From: Nitrospira sp.
GTDB taxonomy: Bacteria > Nitrospirota > Nitrospiria > Nitrospirales > Nitrospiraceae
DNA length: 64,000 nucleotides
Assembly (NCBI GenBank): GCA_024998595.1
Contig: JACOEK010000002.1
Span: 62,001 to 126,000 of the forward strand
Direction: 5' to 3'
Part shown: piece after piece, positions 11,001-20,761 of the stretch
How the letters are laid out: every line of letters starts with the position of its first letter
Position numbering within the stretch: the stretch's first letter is position 1
Notes under the pieces: model-generated
Seen by the model: only the letters and a program-made list of their open reading frames with translations
Told to the model about the DNA's origin: nothing
Databases searched by the model: none
Translations under genes and position numbers: made by a program

Positions 11001-11447
11001 CCAGCTCCCGTTCGGCCACCGATGAATGGTCACCTGAGGCCGGTCGATGACCACATCCTTGGCGACGAGTCGTCCCTCCAGAAGCGGCAGCCACGGCAGC
11101 GCGATCTCCACCCGTTCCGCGAGCACCAGCGGCGCCGTAGATGCGGGATCGTACAGCCAAGGGTCTGTCAGTGTCAGCCGGGGTGACGGAAAGATGCGAA
11201 CGTGCGATTGCTCGATCGAGAGCCGATACCCCGTCCGCGCTTCGAACTCCTGCTGCAATGCCGCCATCGTTGCCGGACGATTCACGAGCCAGGGCAGAGC
11301 CACGATCGCACATACACCCAGGAGTACCAGCAGAAGCGCCACGAGAACGAGCAACCGGCCTGTTCTTGTTCGTGACGGCGAACCGATAGTGTGATCCATG
11401 CCGAGCAGCTCCCTCACTCCACTGTACGCAGCGGACGAGGCAGACAC
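8058..11447 (-). CDS. AsmA-like / YhdP-type membrane-anchored protein
   Basis: 1129-aa ORF with N-terminal TM, FEARTGYRLSIEQSHVRIFPSPRLTL and an AsmA-like C-terminus. Confidence 0.8.
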   Translation of the reverse strand: MSASSAAYSGVRELLGMDHTIGSPSRTRTGRLLVLVALLLVLLGVCAIVALPWLVNRPATMAALQQEFEARTGYRLSIEQSHVRIFPSPRLTLTDPWLYDPASTAPLVLAERVEIALPWLPLLEGRLVAKDVVIDRPQVTIHRWPNGSWSLGKENSSASSSDSTRSIALLQVVRNLLLVQGTVTLVEESASASAPLQITVTQGALSSEMMGRRARLHLSGEIPQEGGRAAFLWEGSITHNDEGGEMQAEGDLRLHQLNVRHLLSYWIGDGRISDGFSQPAQFTAHLRWMPGAAGFDLMADEVRAELADVSLQGAGAVLGIGTAQARFSSTLSASPVTTARLLSELPSAWISKQLRGQFADHAVEGLITLQSLSMAGEITPGARPRMNGLLTVRNGRFTLGPQYPPVEALSVSMAYDADQLRLTEVRAQCGPIRLMGQDLLITQWATDPHVDVRIRGTAPVAGLVETVRRLDDFPLLRDVVTELEQPTGDVEMIAHVMGRPLSGQPLALVDADLRLQRGGGRSALWPVPARQVEAHVTATPTLVAIEHVDGWLGPAAFQAHGSVTMADGKAYSNVTLAMSTDASEVQSWWVQQGDEAFIQDMNGTIRLRAAVTGLIGAPRIKGRIDLAQAGFRLQNWFTKPPQAPAAIDFEGQLSQGNRLVVRHVGIGVPPVTITGSGAIELDGEREFSVHVSSGRIAVGRLPKGIVLGPVRAGTLDATLDVEGRMKDRASWRASGEVRFDEGTIKIEDFDEPIRDAFVTLRFDQDRIHIPRMAFHVGASDLRISGSITHWADHPRARLVVESSQIDLAAFGGSQPRKPRAARQRSSDHFWPDATLNAFLFADHVFYKKFLLTDLSTKITWEHGLLAVERISGDTNEGQLAGQAKIRTKNGQMEQARSAFRASGVSVERLSSLFHEKPLLSGWLTTSGKVQAEFERGVLLPTALTSRQPIQILVQEGRMYQIPVLSTLLSVLNLPAVLQGQVNLDRDGMPFDRLKLVGTVNNGVVHAKEFLLDSPVLKISGTGRYDIQADEFDMVLATSPLGSYSAILKRIPLFGHLLSGDRQGFDTAVFELKGSAKKPQLRYLPAESLMTGVKGTAQLAFDILVNAITLPQKAFSIVEESMTGGEEEDF

Positions 11448-11606
11448 AAGCCAGAGAACTCAAATGGGGCTCAAGGGTAATCGTGCGTCGAATGCAGCCC
11501 CCACGACCGCCAGAGAACCGGCGGGGGGTGGTCATTCTCCTGACCCGGCTATGCTACACTCCGCAATCGACAGTATGTTTGGCAGGATTGACGTGACGCG
11601 GGACTG

Positions 11607-12389
11607 ATGGCTGGACCTCTTCTTCGAATCGCTTTCTTGCACCTGGCTCCGGTTCCCGGGGCGGTCGCGCAAAACCGCCAGCTCATGACCCAGGCGATCA
11701 CCAAGGCCGCTTGCTCAGGAGCCGATTGGATCATCACCCCGGAACTGGCGGTCAGCGGCTACACGTTCGCCGATACCCTCGGCACCAATTGGATCGAACC
11801 GCAACCGGATCACTGGATGGGCAGGATCTGCCGCCTGGCCGCCCGGCTTCGCGTCACTCTGTTCCTGTCGCACCCGGAAAAAGATTCACGCTCCAACCAG
11901 CTCTATAACACGGTCTTTGCGATCGGCCCCGGTGGACGCATTGCGGGCACCCATCGGAAGATCAACGCCCTGCGCGTGGGATCCGAAGCCTGGTCCACGC
12001 CGGGCACCGAGGCGACCGCGTTTCGCCTCGCGCCGTTCGGTCGTGTGGGCCTCCTCATCTGTGCGGATGCCTATACTCCGGGAATAGCCAAGAGCCTCAA
12101 GGCACAGGGCGCCAAGGCCCTCGTGTCGTCAGCTGCCTGGGCGCCGGGACTGCACGGGCCGAACGGCGAGTGGGAACGCTGCACGAAAGACACGGGACTG
12201 CCCTTGTTCGTCTGCAATCGAACGGGACAAGACCGTACCCTCGATTTCAGAACAGCGGAAAGCGTGGTGGCTCAAGGTGGAAAACGGCTGCTGTCGCTCT
12301 CGTGCGGACAATCCGCCATCTTCCTCGTCGACTGGAATCTCACGACGGGAACGCTGGCCGGACAGGATTACCAGCGCATCCTGCTCTAG
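11607..12389 (+). CDS. carbon-nitrogen hydrolase family protein
   Basis: ITPELAVSGYTF (Glu), GTHRKINAL (Lys), GLLICADAYTP (Cys) catalytic triad motifs. Confidence 0.85.
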   Translation: MAGPLLRIAFLHLAPVPGAVAQNRQLMTQAITKAACSGADWIITPELAVSGYTFADTLGTNWIEPQPDHWMGRICRLAARLRVTLFLSHPEKDSRSNQLYNTVFAIGPGGRIAGTHRKINALRVGSEAWSTPGTEATAFRLAPFGRVGLLICADAYTPGIAKSLKAQGAKALVSSAAWAPGLHGPNGEWERCTKDTGLPLFVCNRTGQDRTLDFRTAESVVAQGGKRLLSLSCGQSAIFLVDWNLTTGTLAGQDYQRILL

Positions 12390-12451
12390 CAGCATTCACC
12401 GCAAAGGACTGTGGTGTAGTTCTGGTCGTAGGCCTGTGATGCGACAGCAGA

Positions 12452-12976
12452 TCACGAGGACGCCAACAACTGTTCGAGCAATGCGAAACCCGCAGGCCAT
12501 TCACCAAGATCGCTCTCGGCATTGATATGCCCGATCGCACCGGCCTCCGCGAAGGCACTGCCCCAATCAGCCGCGCATTGCTTGGCATAGGCCACGGATC
12601 CGAAGGGATCGTCACTGCTGGCGACGACGAGACTGGGAAAGGGAAGCCTGTCCGACGGAACCCTCTCAAACCCTCGCGCAGTTGAAGGGAACGCGGCCTC
12701 GTTTGGATCAGGCGGGGCCACCAGCAAGGCCGCGCGGACCGGAGAGGCTCGTTGTGCCCAGTGGGCCACCAGCAGGCAACCCATGCTATGGGCAATCAGC
12801 ACCACCGGAGCGGAACAGCCGGCGACGGCAGACTCCAGCGCCTGCAGCCATTCCGTGCGCACAGGATGATCCCAATCGCGCTGCTGCACGCGTTGCCAGC
12901 AGGGGTGTTGCCGCTCCCACAGGGTTTGCCAATGCCGGGGTCCCGAGTTACCGATACCCGGCACGATCAAGGCCAT
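12452..12976 (-). CDS. alpha/beta hydrolase, RBBP9/YdeN-like
   Basis: IVPGIGNSGPRHWQTLWE, LIAHSMGCLLVAHW, GHINAESDLGEWPAG. Confidence 0.85.
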   Translation of the reverse strand: MALIVPGIGNSGPRHWQTLWERQHPCWQRVQQRDWDHPVRTEWLQALESAVAGCSAPVVLIAHSMGCLLVAHWAQRASPVRAALLVAPPDPNEAAFPSTARGFERVPSDRLPFPSLVVASSDDPFGSVAYAKQCAADWGSAFAEAGAIGHINAESDLGEWPAGFALLEQLLASS

Positions 12977-12995
12977 CACCCCGTCGATGGCCGTC

Positions 12996-14234
12996 TTACG
13001 ACTTGGCACGTTCTGCGCGCTCCGTGAGCCAGGCCACGGCCCCCGCACCGGCGGTCCGTCCACTGGCAAAACAAGCCGTGAGCAGATACCCGCCCGTCGG
13101 CGCTTCCCAATCCATCATTTCTCCCGCGCAAAATACTCCCGGCAACGCTTTGAGCATCAGCCGCTTGTCGAGCGCCTCGCAAGTCACCCCGCCCGCCGTG
13201 CTGATCGCTTCTTGCAACGGGCGCGGCGCCGTCAGTGCGAGCGGCAATGATTTGATCGCGGCCGCCAGTCGGGTCGGGTCGGCAAAATCCTCCTTCGAGA
13301 CGATTTCACGCAAGAGTCCGGCCTTCACCCCATCGATATGCGCGCGGCGCTGCAAATGGGTGGCCATCGTCTTCTTGCCGCGCGGCTGGGAAAGATCTTT
13401 GATGAGACGGGGCAGTTCACGGTCCGGCGCCAGATCCAGCCGCAGCGTGCCGCGGCCGGTGGCCTCTATTTCATCGCGAAGAAACGGGGCTACGGCATAA
13501 ATCACTCCACCCTCGACGCCGGTGTCGGTGATCACGAATTCCCCCATGCGCCGCATCACCGCGCCGGTCGGGGATTTCGCCACCACACCCACCGTTTTCA
13601 GCGGATGCCCCGCGAATTTAGTCCGAAAGTGCTCGGTCCAGCCCACATCGAACCCGCAGTTCGCGGGTCGCAACGGAGCAATCGCAATAGAGCGCCCGGC
13701 GAGGACTGGCACCCATGCGCCATCCGAGCCGAGTTGAGGCCAGCTCGCCCCGCCCAGCGCCAGGATCACAGCATCGGGCCGCACAGTGGCCGAGCCTTGC
13801 GGCGTGTCAAAGCGAAGTGCTTTCTTTTCATCCCATCCAGACCAGCAATGCCGCACGTGAATCGTCAATCCCCCCTGACGCAACCGCCGCAACCAGGCGC
13901 GGAGCAGCGGTGCGGCTTTCATATCCTTGGGGAATACGCGGCCGGACGAGCCGACATAGGTCTCGATCCCCAGGTCGTGCGCCCATGTGCGAACCGCGGC
14001 GGCCCCGAACTCGGCCATCCAGGTCGCAACCTGCGCGCGGCGCTCGCCATACCGGCTGAGGAACAGATCGGGCGGATCGGAGTGGGTCAGGTTCAGCCCG
14101 CCTTTTCCGGCCAACAGAAACTTTCGCCCCACGGATGCCATTGAATCGTACAGCGCGACCTGCGCCCCGCCGGCCAATGCCGCCTCGGCCGCCATCAGCC
14201 CTGCTGGTCCGCCACCGATAATCGCGATCTTCAC
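12996..14234 (-). CDS. flavoprotein, HI0933-like (TIGR03862-type) oxidoreductase
   Basis: MKIAIIGGGPAGLMAAEAAL, GRKFLLAGKGGLNLTHSD, C-terminal GEMMDWEAPTGGYLL. Confidence 0.88.
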   Translation of the reverse strand: MKIAIIGGGPAGLMAAEAALAGGAQVALYDSMASVGRKFLLAGKGGLNLTHSDPPDLFLSRYGERRAQVATWMAEFGAAAVRTWAHDLGIETYVGSSGRVFPKDMKAAPLLRAWLRRLRQGGLTIHVRHCWSGWDEKKALRFDTPQGSATVRPDAVILALGGASWPQLGSDGAWVPVLAGRSIAIAPLRPANCGFDVGWTEHFRTKFAGHPLKTVGVVAKSPTGAVMRRMGEFVITDTGVEGGVIYAVAPFLRDEIEATGRGTLRLDLAPDRELPRLIKDLSQPRGKKTMATHLQRRAHIDGVKAGLLREIVSKEDFADPTRLAAAIKSLPLALTAPRPLQEAISTAGGVTCEALDKRLMLKALPGVFCAGEMMDWEAPTGGYLLTACFASGRTAGAGAVAWLTERAERAKS

Positions 14235-14237
14235 CCG

Positions 14238-14656
14238 TTACCTCTTCCTCGTCACGGTCAGAAACCACACCGGCCTCATGCGCCCGAAGTCGGTCCGAAG
14301 GGGATCCTTCAATGTCGGGTTGGAATCTACCACGTACGACCGGTCGTTCTCTCGCACGAATACGACCCAATGCCAGAACGGTCGTCCCTGCTCCAAATGC
14401 CACTTGATGGCCAACAACGCGCAATCCGGCAAACCGGCCCAGGAGCGGAATGGTTTGTCGCTCGCGAGTGACGCAGACCGAACTGTGTCAGCAACCGCCG
14501 CACCGATGCTGTCTCAGACCACAGCCTTGGATCTTGCGCAGAGATGCCCAACGATGCGGCGACGGCCTTCGCACGCGCATAGGATACACCTGCCAACGCA
14601 GCTGCTGCCGCAATGCCACAACCGGTTTGCTCTTCCTGCACAACAGGACGGATCAC
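14238..14656 (-). pseudogene. C39-like peptidase/papain-like domain protein split by an apparent frameshift
   Basis: ORF 14327..14656 carries EQTGCGIAAAAALAGVSYARAKAVAASLG; ORF 14238..14432 in another frame carries the continuation LPDCALLAIKWHLEQGRPFWHWVVFV...YVVDSNP. Confidence 0.65.
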
Positions 14657-15123
14657 AGTGACAGTTTCATTTTCCGTCCGCCGGAGATGCTGAATCCCTG
14701 TCGCTCATAAAAGGCCAGGGTCCGGTCGAACTGCGGGAGCGGAGGCGTGGTGACTTCCAATCTGGCCCATCCTTTCGAACGGGCAACCCGCTTGGCCTCC
14801 GTCACCAACTCTTGCCCCACGCCTTGCGACCGTCGGTCCGGACAGACATACAATTCCGGGATGATCCCGAAGCGACCCTCCGCATACAGTGCACGACATT
14901 CGGAGAGGGCTAGCAATCCCGCGACATATCCGCCATCCCTCGCCAACAACACGGTGTAACTTCCATCACCCAGCCAGGACAGCGTCCGCGCTTCCGTCTC
15001 AGCCAACGAGAACACAAACGACCGCGTCTTGATGCTGGCCATAATCTCCTGCAGCAAGTCACCGACCAACCTAGCGATGGCCGGCGCATCGGATAGCTCG
15101 GCTGTGGCGATATGAATCGGCAT
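14653..15123 (-). CDS. GNAT family N-acetyltransferase
   Basis: LYVCPDRRSQGVGQELVTEAKRVARSKGWARLEVTT...FYERQGF. Confidence 0.85.
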   Translation of the reverse strand: MPIHIATAELSDAPAIARLVGDLLQEIMASIKTRSFVFSLAETEARTLSWLGDGSYTVLLARDGGYVAGLLALSECRALYAEGRFGIIPELYVCPDRRSQGVGQELVTEAKRVARSKGWARLEVTTPPLPQFDRTLAFYERQGFSISGGRKMKLSL

Positions 15124-15224
15124 GGCGCGAAACTACCGAGAGTAGAGTTGCTCGTCAAGCAGGGAGAGCTCACTCGGAAGGAGAGGATTCGCTTCAACCA
15201 CTTGCTCTGTCCAAGCAACGTCAA

Positions 15225-15626
15225 TTGACAGATCGCTGGACCGATCCTATAGTTGAATCCATGCTGTGTTGGAGAACAATCGCGCGACACACCGGCGGCA
15301 TCGTGTGGCTGACACTGGTCGTCTCGCTCGTGATTACCGGCAATCTGGTTGTGGACCTTGCCTTCGAGGAGCCGAATCTCAGCACATCGGTCGATGCCGT
15401 GCCCACTGCAGAAGAGCCAGATAATCCTGCTGAAAACATCCTCATGGCTTCGCAGAAAACCGACGGCCCGGCGGGTATTGCGTGGTCGGCTTGGGCGTGG
15501 GTCGCCTTCGCGGCTATGTTCATCTCCGCCTGCCTGCCGACCATTTCAACCACGGGAGCAGCCCGCTCTCATGAGCGACCGCCGCGCAGCAGCCCTGTTC
15601 CAGTACTCCTTCCCCTTCGAATCTAA
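15225..15626 (+). CDS. hypothetical membrane protein
   Basis: ORF with two hydrophobic segments; no recognised family. Confidence 0.4.
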   Translation: MTDRWTDPIVESMLCWRTIARHTGGIVWLTLVVSLVITGNLVVDLAFEEPNLSTSVDAVPTAEEPDNPAENILMASQKTDGPAGIAWSAWAWVAFAAMFISACLPTISTTGAARSHERPPRSSPVPVLLPLRI

Positions 15627-15700
15627 ATTACATCCAGTCTCCACTGACGGTTCCGTCGTTCATCACGGTGGAACCATGACTCTGTTCATGGAGGTCTGCG

Positions 15701-16993
15701 ATGTATTCAATTCATTTCTCCAGTCGCGCCCGCGTATTGTTCCTTCCGGTCATCCTCATCCTTGTGATGGGCATCATTCTGTGTGCTGAGCCTGCACGGC
15801 CCGCTCATGGAGAGGACGACACCATTGCGATTAACACATTAGAAATCAGCGGCGTACTCAACACCAAAGAAGACACGATCCGGAGATTGCTTCCGCGGCC
15901 GATCCCCTCACCATTCACCCGGGCAGAGGTCGAGGAGTTTGAGCGACGCATCCGAAACCTCAGTCTTTTCGATCGGGTGAAGGTGACGACATACGCCGGC
16001 ACAATGGCCGTGGACGTGCGGGAGAAGTTCACGCTCTCTCCCATCTTGAGCTTCACGAGCGGCACAAGCGCCAAGGACCTGAATGCCACCGCTGGTCTTG
16101 TAGAATACAATCTGGGCGGCACTGGGACGCAGATCGGAGGTCAGTTCAATTACAGCCAGCGAGGCCCAAACGTAGACGTGTGGATCTCAGAACACGCGTA
16201 CCGACCGGACCGCTGGGCGAAAGAGGTGAAAGGTTCCTATTCGAGTAACGGCATTCGCTTTGCCGATTCGACCGCCACCTGGACGCGCAATCGCATCGGC
16301 GGCGAATTTGAGCTTAAAGGACCTTTTTCGTACGGATCTCCCTTGCGCTTTGAGGTGGTCGCCAAGATCTACCGGGAACTCGTTCAGGATCAGGCAAGAA
16401 CAGGGACGCGGCCACCGGATGGCTACTATGTGGGCCTCATTCCGGAAGTGACCTGGGACCGATACCATTGGCACGATCTCGTGCCCTCTGGGTATCGCAT
16501 CGCGCTGGAACTCCGACCGGGGTACTTCTTCGGCGCAGACCAACCTCGTCACGAGGTGCGGCTTCGGTATATCCAGGGAATACCCGTGACCCCCATGACA
16601 GTCTTGATGGTCAATGCGGTTGGCGAGGGGGTAAACAACCGTCACAATCCAAACCACAGTGTATTGTTGGGGAGTATTGCGGGAGTCAGAGGGCTCTCCG
16701 ATAATCTCTATCGCAACCGGGCGCAGACGTATATGAGCCTGGAGTTACGACATGCGATACAAGTCGCACCACGCTGGGCGCTGCAGGGAGTGCTCTTTTC
16801 AGATTTCGGCGCCTTTCAACCGTTGACTGAAGAAGGCCAGGAGAAGCCGTGGATCGGCACAGTCAATGTCGGAGCAGGCATCAGGGTGGTACCCACGTTT
16901 CTCGCCAACACTCTACTGCGTGTGGATTTCGCGCAGTTGCTGTCTCCCAGTCCCAATTCGCTTATTCAAGTGGGGATCACGCAGTATTTCTGA
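15701..16993 (+). CDS. short Omp85/BamA-TamA-like outer-membrane protein with one POTRA-like domain
   Basis: INTLEISGVLNTKEDTIRRLL...FERRIRNLSLFDRVKV resembles POTRA; C-terminal beta-rich region ending in aromatic YF. Confidence 0.7.
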   Translation: MYSIHFSSRARVLFLPVILILVMGIILCAEPARPAHGEDDTIAINTLEISGVLNTKEDTIRRLLPRPIPSPFTRAEVEEFERRIRNLSLFDRVKVTTYAGTMAVDVREKFTLSPILSFTSGTSAKDLNATAGLVEYNLGGTGTQIGGQFNYSQRGPNVDVWISEHAYRPDRWAKEVKGSYSSNGIRFADSTATWTRNRIGGEFELKGPFSYGSPLRFEVVAKIYRELVQDQARTGTRPPDGYYVGLIPEVTWDRYHWHDLVPSGYRIALELRPGYFFGADQPRHEVRLRYIQGIPVTPMTVLMVNAVGEGVNNRHNPNHSVLLGSIAGVRGLSDNLYRNRAQTYMSLELRHAIQVAPRWALQGVLFSDFGAFQPLTEEGQEKPWIGTVNVGAGIRVVPTFLANTLLRVDFAQLLSPSPNSLIQVGITQYF

Positions 16994-17118
16994 CGTGGCA
17001 ACGATGCTGTCGGTTTTCGTCGAACCGAAATTCGCAGGGTGAAGAAGTGACACGACATGGCAGCTGGAGATTACCGAGCAGCGGGGATGTATCACAGATC
17101 TACCTGATGTACTGTCCT

Positions 17119-18735
17119 CTAAACATTGCTCCTTCCCGCGCGTCGCTCGCCGACGCCCTGATGGAGCGCGGCGACATCCAATTCCTGTTCTAACTGATGC
17201 AGGACTTCGTCGCTGATCGTGCCGTCGTCCCGCAACCCGATCAGGGCAAGCCGCTCGGCCGTGAGCACTTCATGGTGCAGTCGCTGGACGGTTTTAAGGC
17301 TTCCGTCCGTACGGTCATCCTCCTCCAAACCGTTCCGGGTGAGGTGTTTCAAACGGCGAAGATATCGCAATCGCACTCGCTCAATCTGTTCCATCGCCAC
17401 CCAGTTCTCCGTCACGACCTGATCCAGCCGAGTCAACGCGGCCGTCGCCGCATGCTCTCGCGCCAGGCGTTCCTCCCGCTCCAGCTCATTCTCCTCTTCG
17501 AGGCGCATCCATTTGATGATCGGCGGCAGCGAGAGTCCCTGCAGCACCAACGTGACGAGGATGACCGTAAAGCTGATCAGAATAATTTCCGACCGGAAGG
17601 GAAAGGGGGCGCCGGTGCCGGTGGTCATCGGAAGCGCCAAGGCCGCCGCCAATGTGACAATGCCCCGCATACCGGTCCAGGAAATGAGAAATAACCCCTT
17701 CCAGGAAGGCATCGGATCACGTACGCGCAGGCTGGCGCTCAGGCATCGCGGGATAAGCGCGGCCAGCGGCACCCAGACAAATCGCACCACAATTGCCGTT
17801 GCGCTCACCATCAATCCGGCAATCAGGACGGGTCCGTACTGCCCGGCAGGCACGGCGTCACGCAGGGCTCCCAGCTGCAGACCGATCAAAATGAAGATTA
17901 CGCCGTTGAGGATAAAGATTAACAACTCCCAGACGGCGCGGGCCTGCAACCTGGTCGCCGGCGCGACCGCGCCGCTGAAATACTGCCGGAGCGTGATCCC
18001 GCCTGCCACACAAGCCAAGACGGCGGAGGCATGCACCGACTCCGCAATAACCCAGACGATATAGGGGACGAGCAAGGTCACCCCGATTTGCGTATACCCG
18101 TCTTCTGTCGCGCAGAGGGCCCAGCGCGTGAGCCAGGCCGCGCCCATGCCGATAGCCACCGCGGCCAGGGCAGCGTACACAAACGTAAGGAGCGTGCCCC
18201 CGAACAGGAATGAGCCGCTCACCACCGCAGCCACGGCTGCCCGGTACAACACCAGGGCGGTGGCGTCGTTGACCAGACTCTCACCTTCCAGGATGGTGAC
18301 CACGCGACGCGGAATCCCCAGGCGTTTCCCGATGGCGGTGGCCGACACGGCATCCGGCGGCGAGACGATCGCTCCCAGCGCAATCGCTTCCGCCCAACCG
18401 ATGCCGGGTAACAGGATATGCGCGACCGCCGCCACCCCGGCGGTCGTCGCAAGCACCAATCCGACGGCCAGGAGGGAAATCGGTCGAAGGTTCTGGCGAA
18501 ATTCACGAAGCGACGTGAAATAGGCAGCCGCCCAGAGAATCGGCGGGAGAAACACCAGAAACACGAGGTCCGGGTGGAGCGTCACCGTTGGCAGGCCCGG
18601 CACCAGCCCCAGGATCAATCCCCCGAGCACGAGAAAAATCGGATATGGCACGCTGATCTTCTGCGCGATCGTGGTCAGCGCCAGCACCACCGCGAGCAGC
18701 AGGATAATGATTTCGAGTTGATGCAGGCTGTCCAT
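17119..18735 (-). CDS. Na+/H+ antiporter, CPA1 family
   Basis: ALGAIVSPPDAVSATAI, LEGESLVNDATALVLY, SWTGMRGIVTLAAALALP. Confidence 0.92.
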   Translation of the reverse strand: MDSLHQLEIIILLLAVVLALTTIAQKISVPYPIFLVLGGLILGLVPGLPTVTLHPDLVFLVFLPPILWAAAYFTSLREFRQNLRPISLLAVGLVLATTAGVAAVAHILLPGIGWAEAIALGAIVSPPDAVSATAIGKRLGIPRRVVTILEGESLVNDATALVLYRAAVAAVVSGSFLFGGTLLTFVYAALAAVAIGMGAAWLTRWALCATEDGYTQIGVTLLVPYIVWVIAESVHASAVLACVAGGITLRQYFSGAVAPATRLQARAVWELLIFILNGVIFILIGLQLGALRDAVPAGQYGPVLIAGLMVSATAIVVRFVWVPLAALIPRCLSASLRVRDPMPSWKGLFLISWTGMRGIVTLAAALALPMTTGTGAPFPFRSEIILISFTVILVTLVLQGLSLPPIIKWMRLEEENELEREERLAREHAATAALTRLDQVVTENWVAMEQIERVRLRYLRRLKHLTRNGLEEDDRTDGSLKTVQRLHHEVLTAERLALIGLRDDGTISDEVLHQLEQELDVAALHQGVGERRAGRSNV

Positions 18736-18767
18736 GAATTCAGATCACCAGATGCGCCAACCGTCGG

Positions 18768-19604
18768 CTACATCCCGATCGTTTCAAGCCGCTGGAGATC
18801 CTCTGCCGAAATGGTGAACTGATCGGACCGCAGATCCTCATTCATATGCTGCTGGTTGCTCGTCCCCGTGAGCGGCAGCATGCCGACCTGCATCGCAAAC
18901 CGGAACACCAGTTGCGCCAAGCCCATGCCGTACTTGACGGCCATGGCGCGTACCTCGGGATCGGCGAAAATGTCCCGGTTGGCCGTGAGCAACGAGAATC
19001 CCTGATAGATGATTCCATGAGTCCGGCAGATCTCCCGCACATCTTGATCCCAGCCCAGTGCGGCGTAGCATCGATTCTGTACGACCATGGGTTTGTGCGC
19101 GGCCCGTTCGCAGAGCAGCCGAAGCTGATCCGCCGACACGTTGCTGATGCCGATCATCTTCGTTTTTCCCGCCGCATAGATGCTCTCGATCGCTGCCCAG
19201 ACTTCCCAATCCGCGTCGCTCAATCCGCGCCGGGCATAGGGTCCGTGCAACACGTAGGAATCGAGATAGTCGGTGTGCAGATGCGCCAGCGAGCTGTCGA
19301 ACGACTGCTTCACCTGGGTGGTGAGGTTGGCTTGCGCATCGTAGGGCGTCCGGTGGTCTTGACCGTTCGCCAGCGTAAATTTCGTCTGCACGAACAGCCG
19401 CTCACGCGGCGTGCCCTGCTTCGCCAACTCCAACAGTGCCTCGCCAACCAGGGCTTCCTGATAATGGATCAGTTGGTTGGCCGTATCGATCGCCGTAAAC
19501 CCCGAGGCCACGGCCTGCTGCACCAACTCTGTCGTGGCCTCTTTTTTCCACGCCGTTCCGTACATGAACGAGGGAACAGGCACCTGATTATAGGTCGTCA
19601 ACAT
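18768..19604 (-). CDS. aldo/keto reductase
   Basis: GFTAIDTANQLIHYQEALVGEAL, TDYLDSYVLHGP, IGISNVSADQLRLL. Confidence 0.9.
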   Translation of the reverse strand: MLTTYNQVPVPSFMYGTAWKKEATTELVQQAVASGFTAIDTANQLIHYQEALVGEALLELAKQGTPRERLFVQTKFTLANGQDHRTPYDAQANLTTQVKQSFDSSLAHLHTDYLDSYVLHGPYARRGLSDADWEVWAAIESIYAAGKTKMIGISNVSADQLRLLCERAAHKPMVVQNRCYAALGWDQDVREICRTHGIIYQGFSLLTANRDIFADPEVRAMAVKYGMGLAQLVFRFAMQVGMLPLTGTSNQQHMNEDLRSDQFTISAEDLQRLETIGM

Positions 19605-19753
19605 AACCAGAAATCCTCCATACCGTACCTTACACAGATCTTGGCGACGGGCTCAATATTTCCCCATGGCCTCATGGCGAGGCGGCCGACGCTGGCGACC
19701 GTTCTCAACAACCTGCTAGAGTGCATAGTCACCACGAGAGGAGCGGAGCAGAC

Positions 19754-20068
19754 ATGGATGCAGCAGAGACGAATCAGGTCGTGGAGCTACGACTCACCTA
19801 TCGTTACATCAAAGATCATCCCTGGACCGTTCAGGCCATCAACGGATTTCTCTCCGCCTATTTCATGGAGAAACCGGGATTTTCCGTGCAGCGGCATTAT
19901 GACGATCTCGAGTCCGGCATGCACGTCTGGATCTGCGACATTCCGACAAACATGAAGATCACCCTGTTGTTACGGCGGCTCCAGGCCGATATTCCCCCTT
20001 GCCGCCATATCCAACCGGCCATCGACCCGCCGGCCAGGCCGCAGTATGTCATCGACAGTCCGGAATGA
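19754..20068 (+). CDS. hypothetical protein
   Basis: ORF 19721..20068; ATG at 19754 preceded by a GGAG-like site. Confidence 0.6.
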   Translation: MDAAETNQVVELRLTYRYIKDHPWTVQAINGFLSAYFMEKPGFSVQRHYDDLESGMHVWICDIPTNMKITLLLRRLQADIPPCRHIQPAIDPPARPQYVIDSPE

Positions 20069-20137
20069 GCGGGCAGGCTTGCGCCGCTTCAGGCCTCATG
20101 GCTACACTGCGCGAACCAACAACTACGGAGGATTGCC

Positions 20138-20746
20138 ATGCGCGTGATCGTCGTCGGAGGAACGGGCACCATAGGATCGGCCGTCGTGAAGCTGTTCTCG
20201 ACGCGGCATGAGGTGGTGGCGGTCGGCCACAAGGGCGGCACGTTTCAAGTGGACCTGGCTTCGCCGGATTCCATCACCAGCCTGTTCAAAGCAGTCGGCA
20301 CCTGTGATGCCGTGGTCAGCACCGCCGGGATTGCCAAGTTCGCGAGCCTGGACGATCTGACCTATGACGACTACTTCATCGGTCTGAAGAACAAACTGAT
20401 GGGCCAGGCGAATCTGGTGCGGATCGGTAGGCCGTTCGTGACCAACCACGGCTCCTTCACGCTCACCAGCGGCGTCTTGAGCCAGAATCCCATGAAGGGC
20501 AGCGCGTCTATCAGCATGGTCAATGCAGGACTGGAGGGATTTGTCCGAGCCGCTGCCATCGATCTGCCGCGCGGCCTTCGCGTGAACGTCGTCAGCCCGC
20601 CCTGGGTGACCGAAACGTTGATCGCTAGAGGAATGGACCCATCGATCGGCATCCCGGCGGAGCAGGTCGCGCGGGCCTATCTGGCGAGTGTGGAAGGCAC
20701 CATGACGGGGCAGACGCTGGATCCTAGACAGGCCACCGCTGCATAA
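20138..20746 (+). CDS. short-chain dehydrogenase
   Basis: MRVIVVGGTGTIGSAVVKLF, VSTAGIAKF; start preceded by GGAGGATT. Confidence 0.88.
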   Translation: MRVIVVGGTGTIGSAVVKLFSTRHEVVAVGHKGGTFQVDLASPDSITSLFKAVGTCDAVVSTAGIAKFASLDDLTYDDYFIGLKNKLMGQANLVRIGRPFVTNHGSFTLTSGVLSQNPMKGSASISMVNAGLEGFVRAAAIDLPRGLRVNVVSPPWVTETLIARGMDPSIGIPAEQVARAYLASVEGTMTGQTLDPRQATAA

Positions 20747-20761
20747 GCGGCGGTTCGCCGA

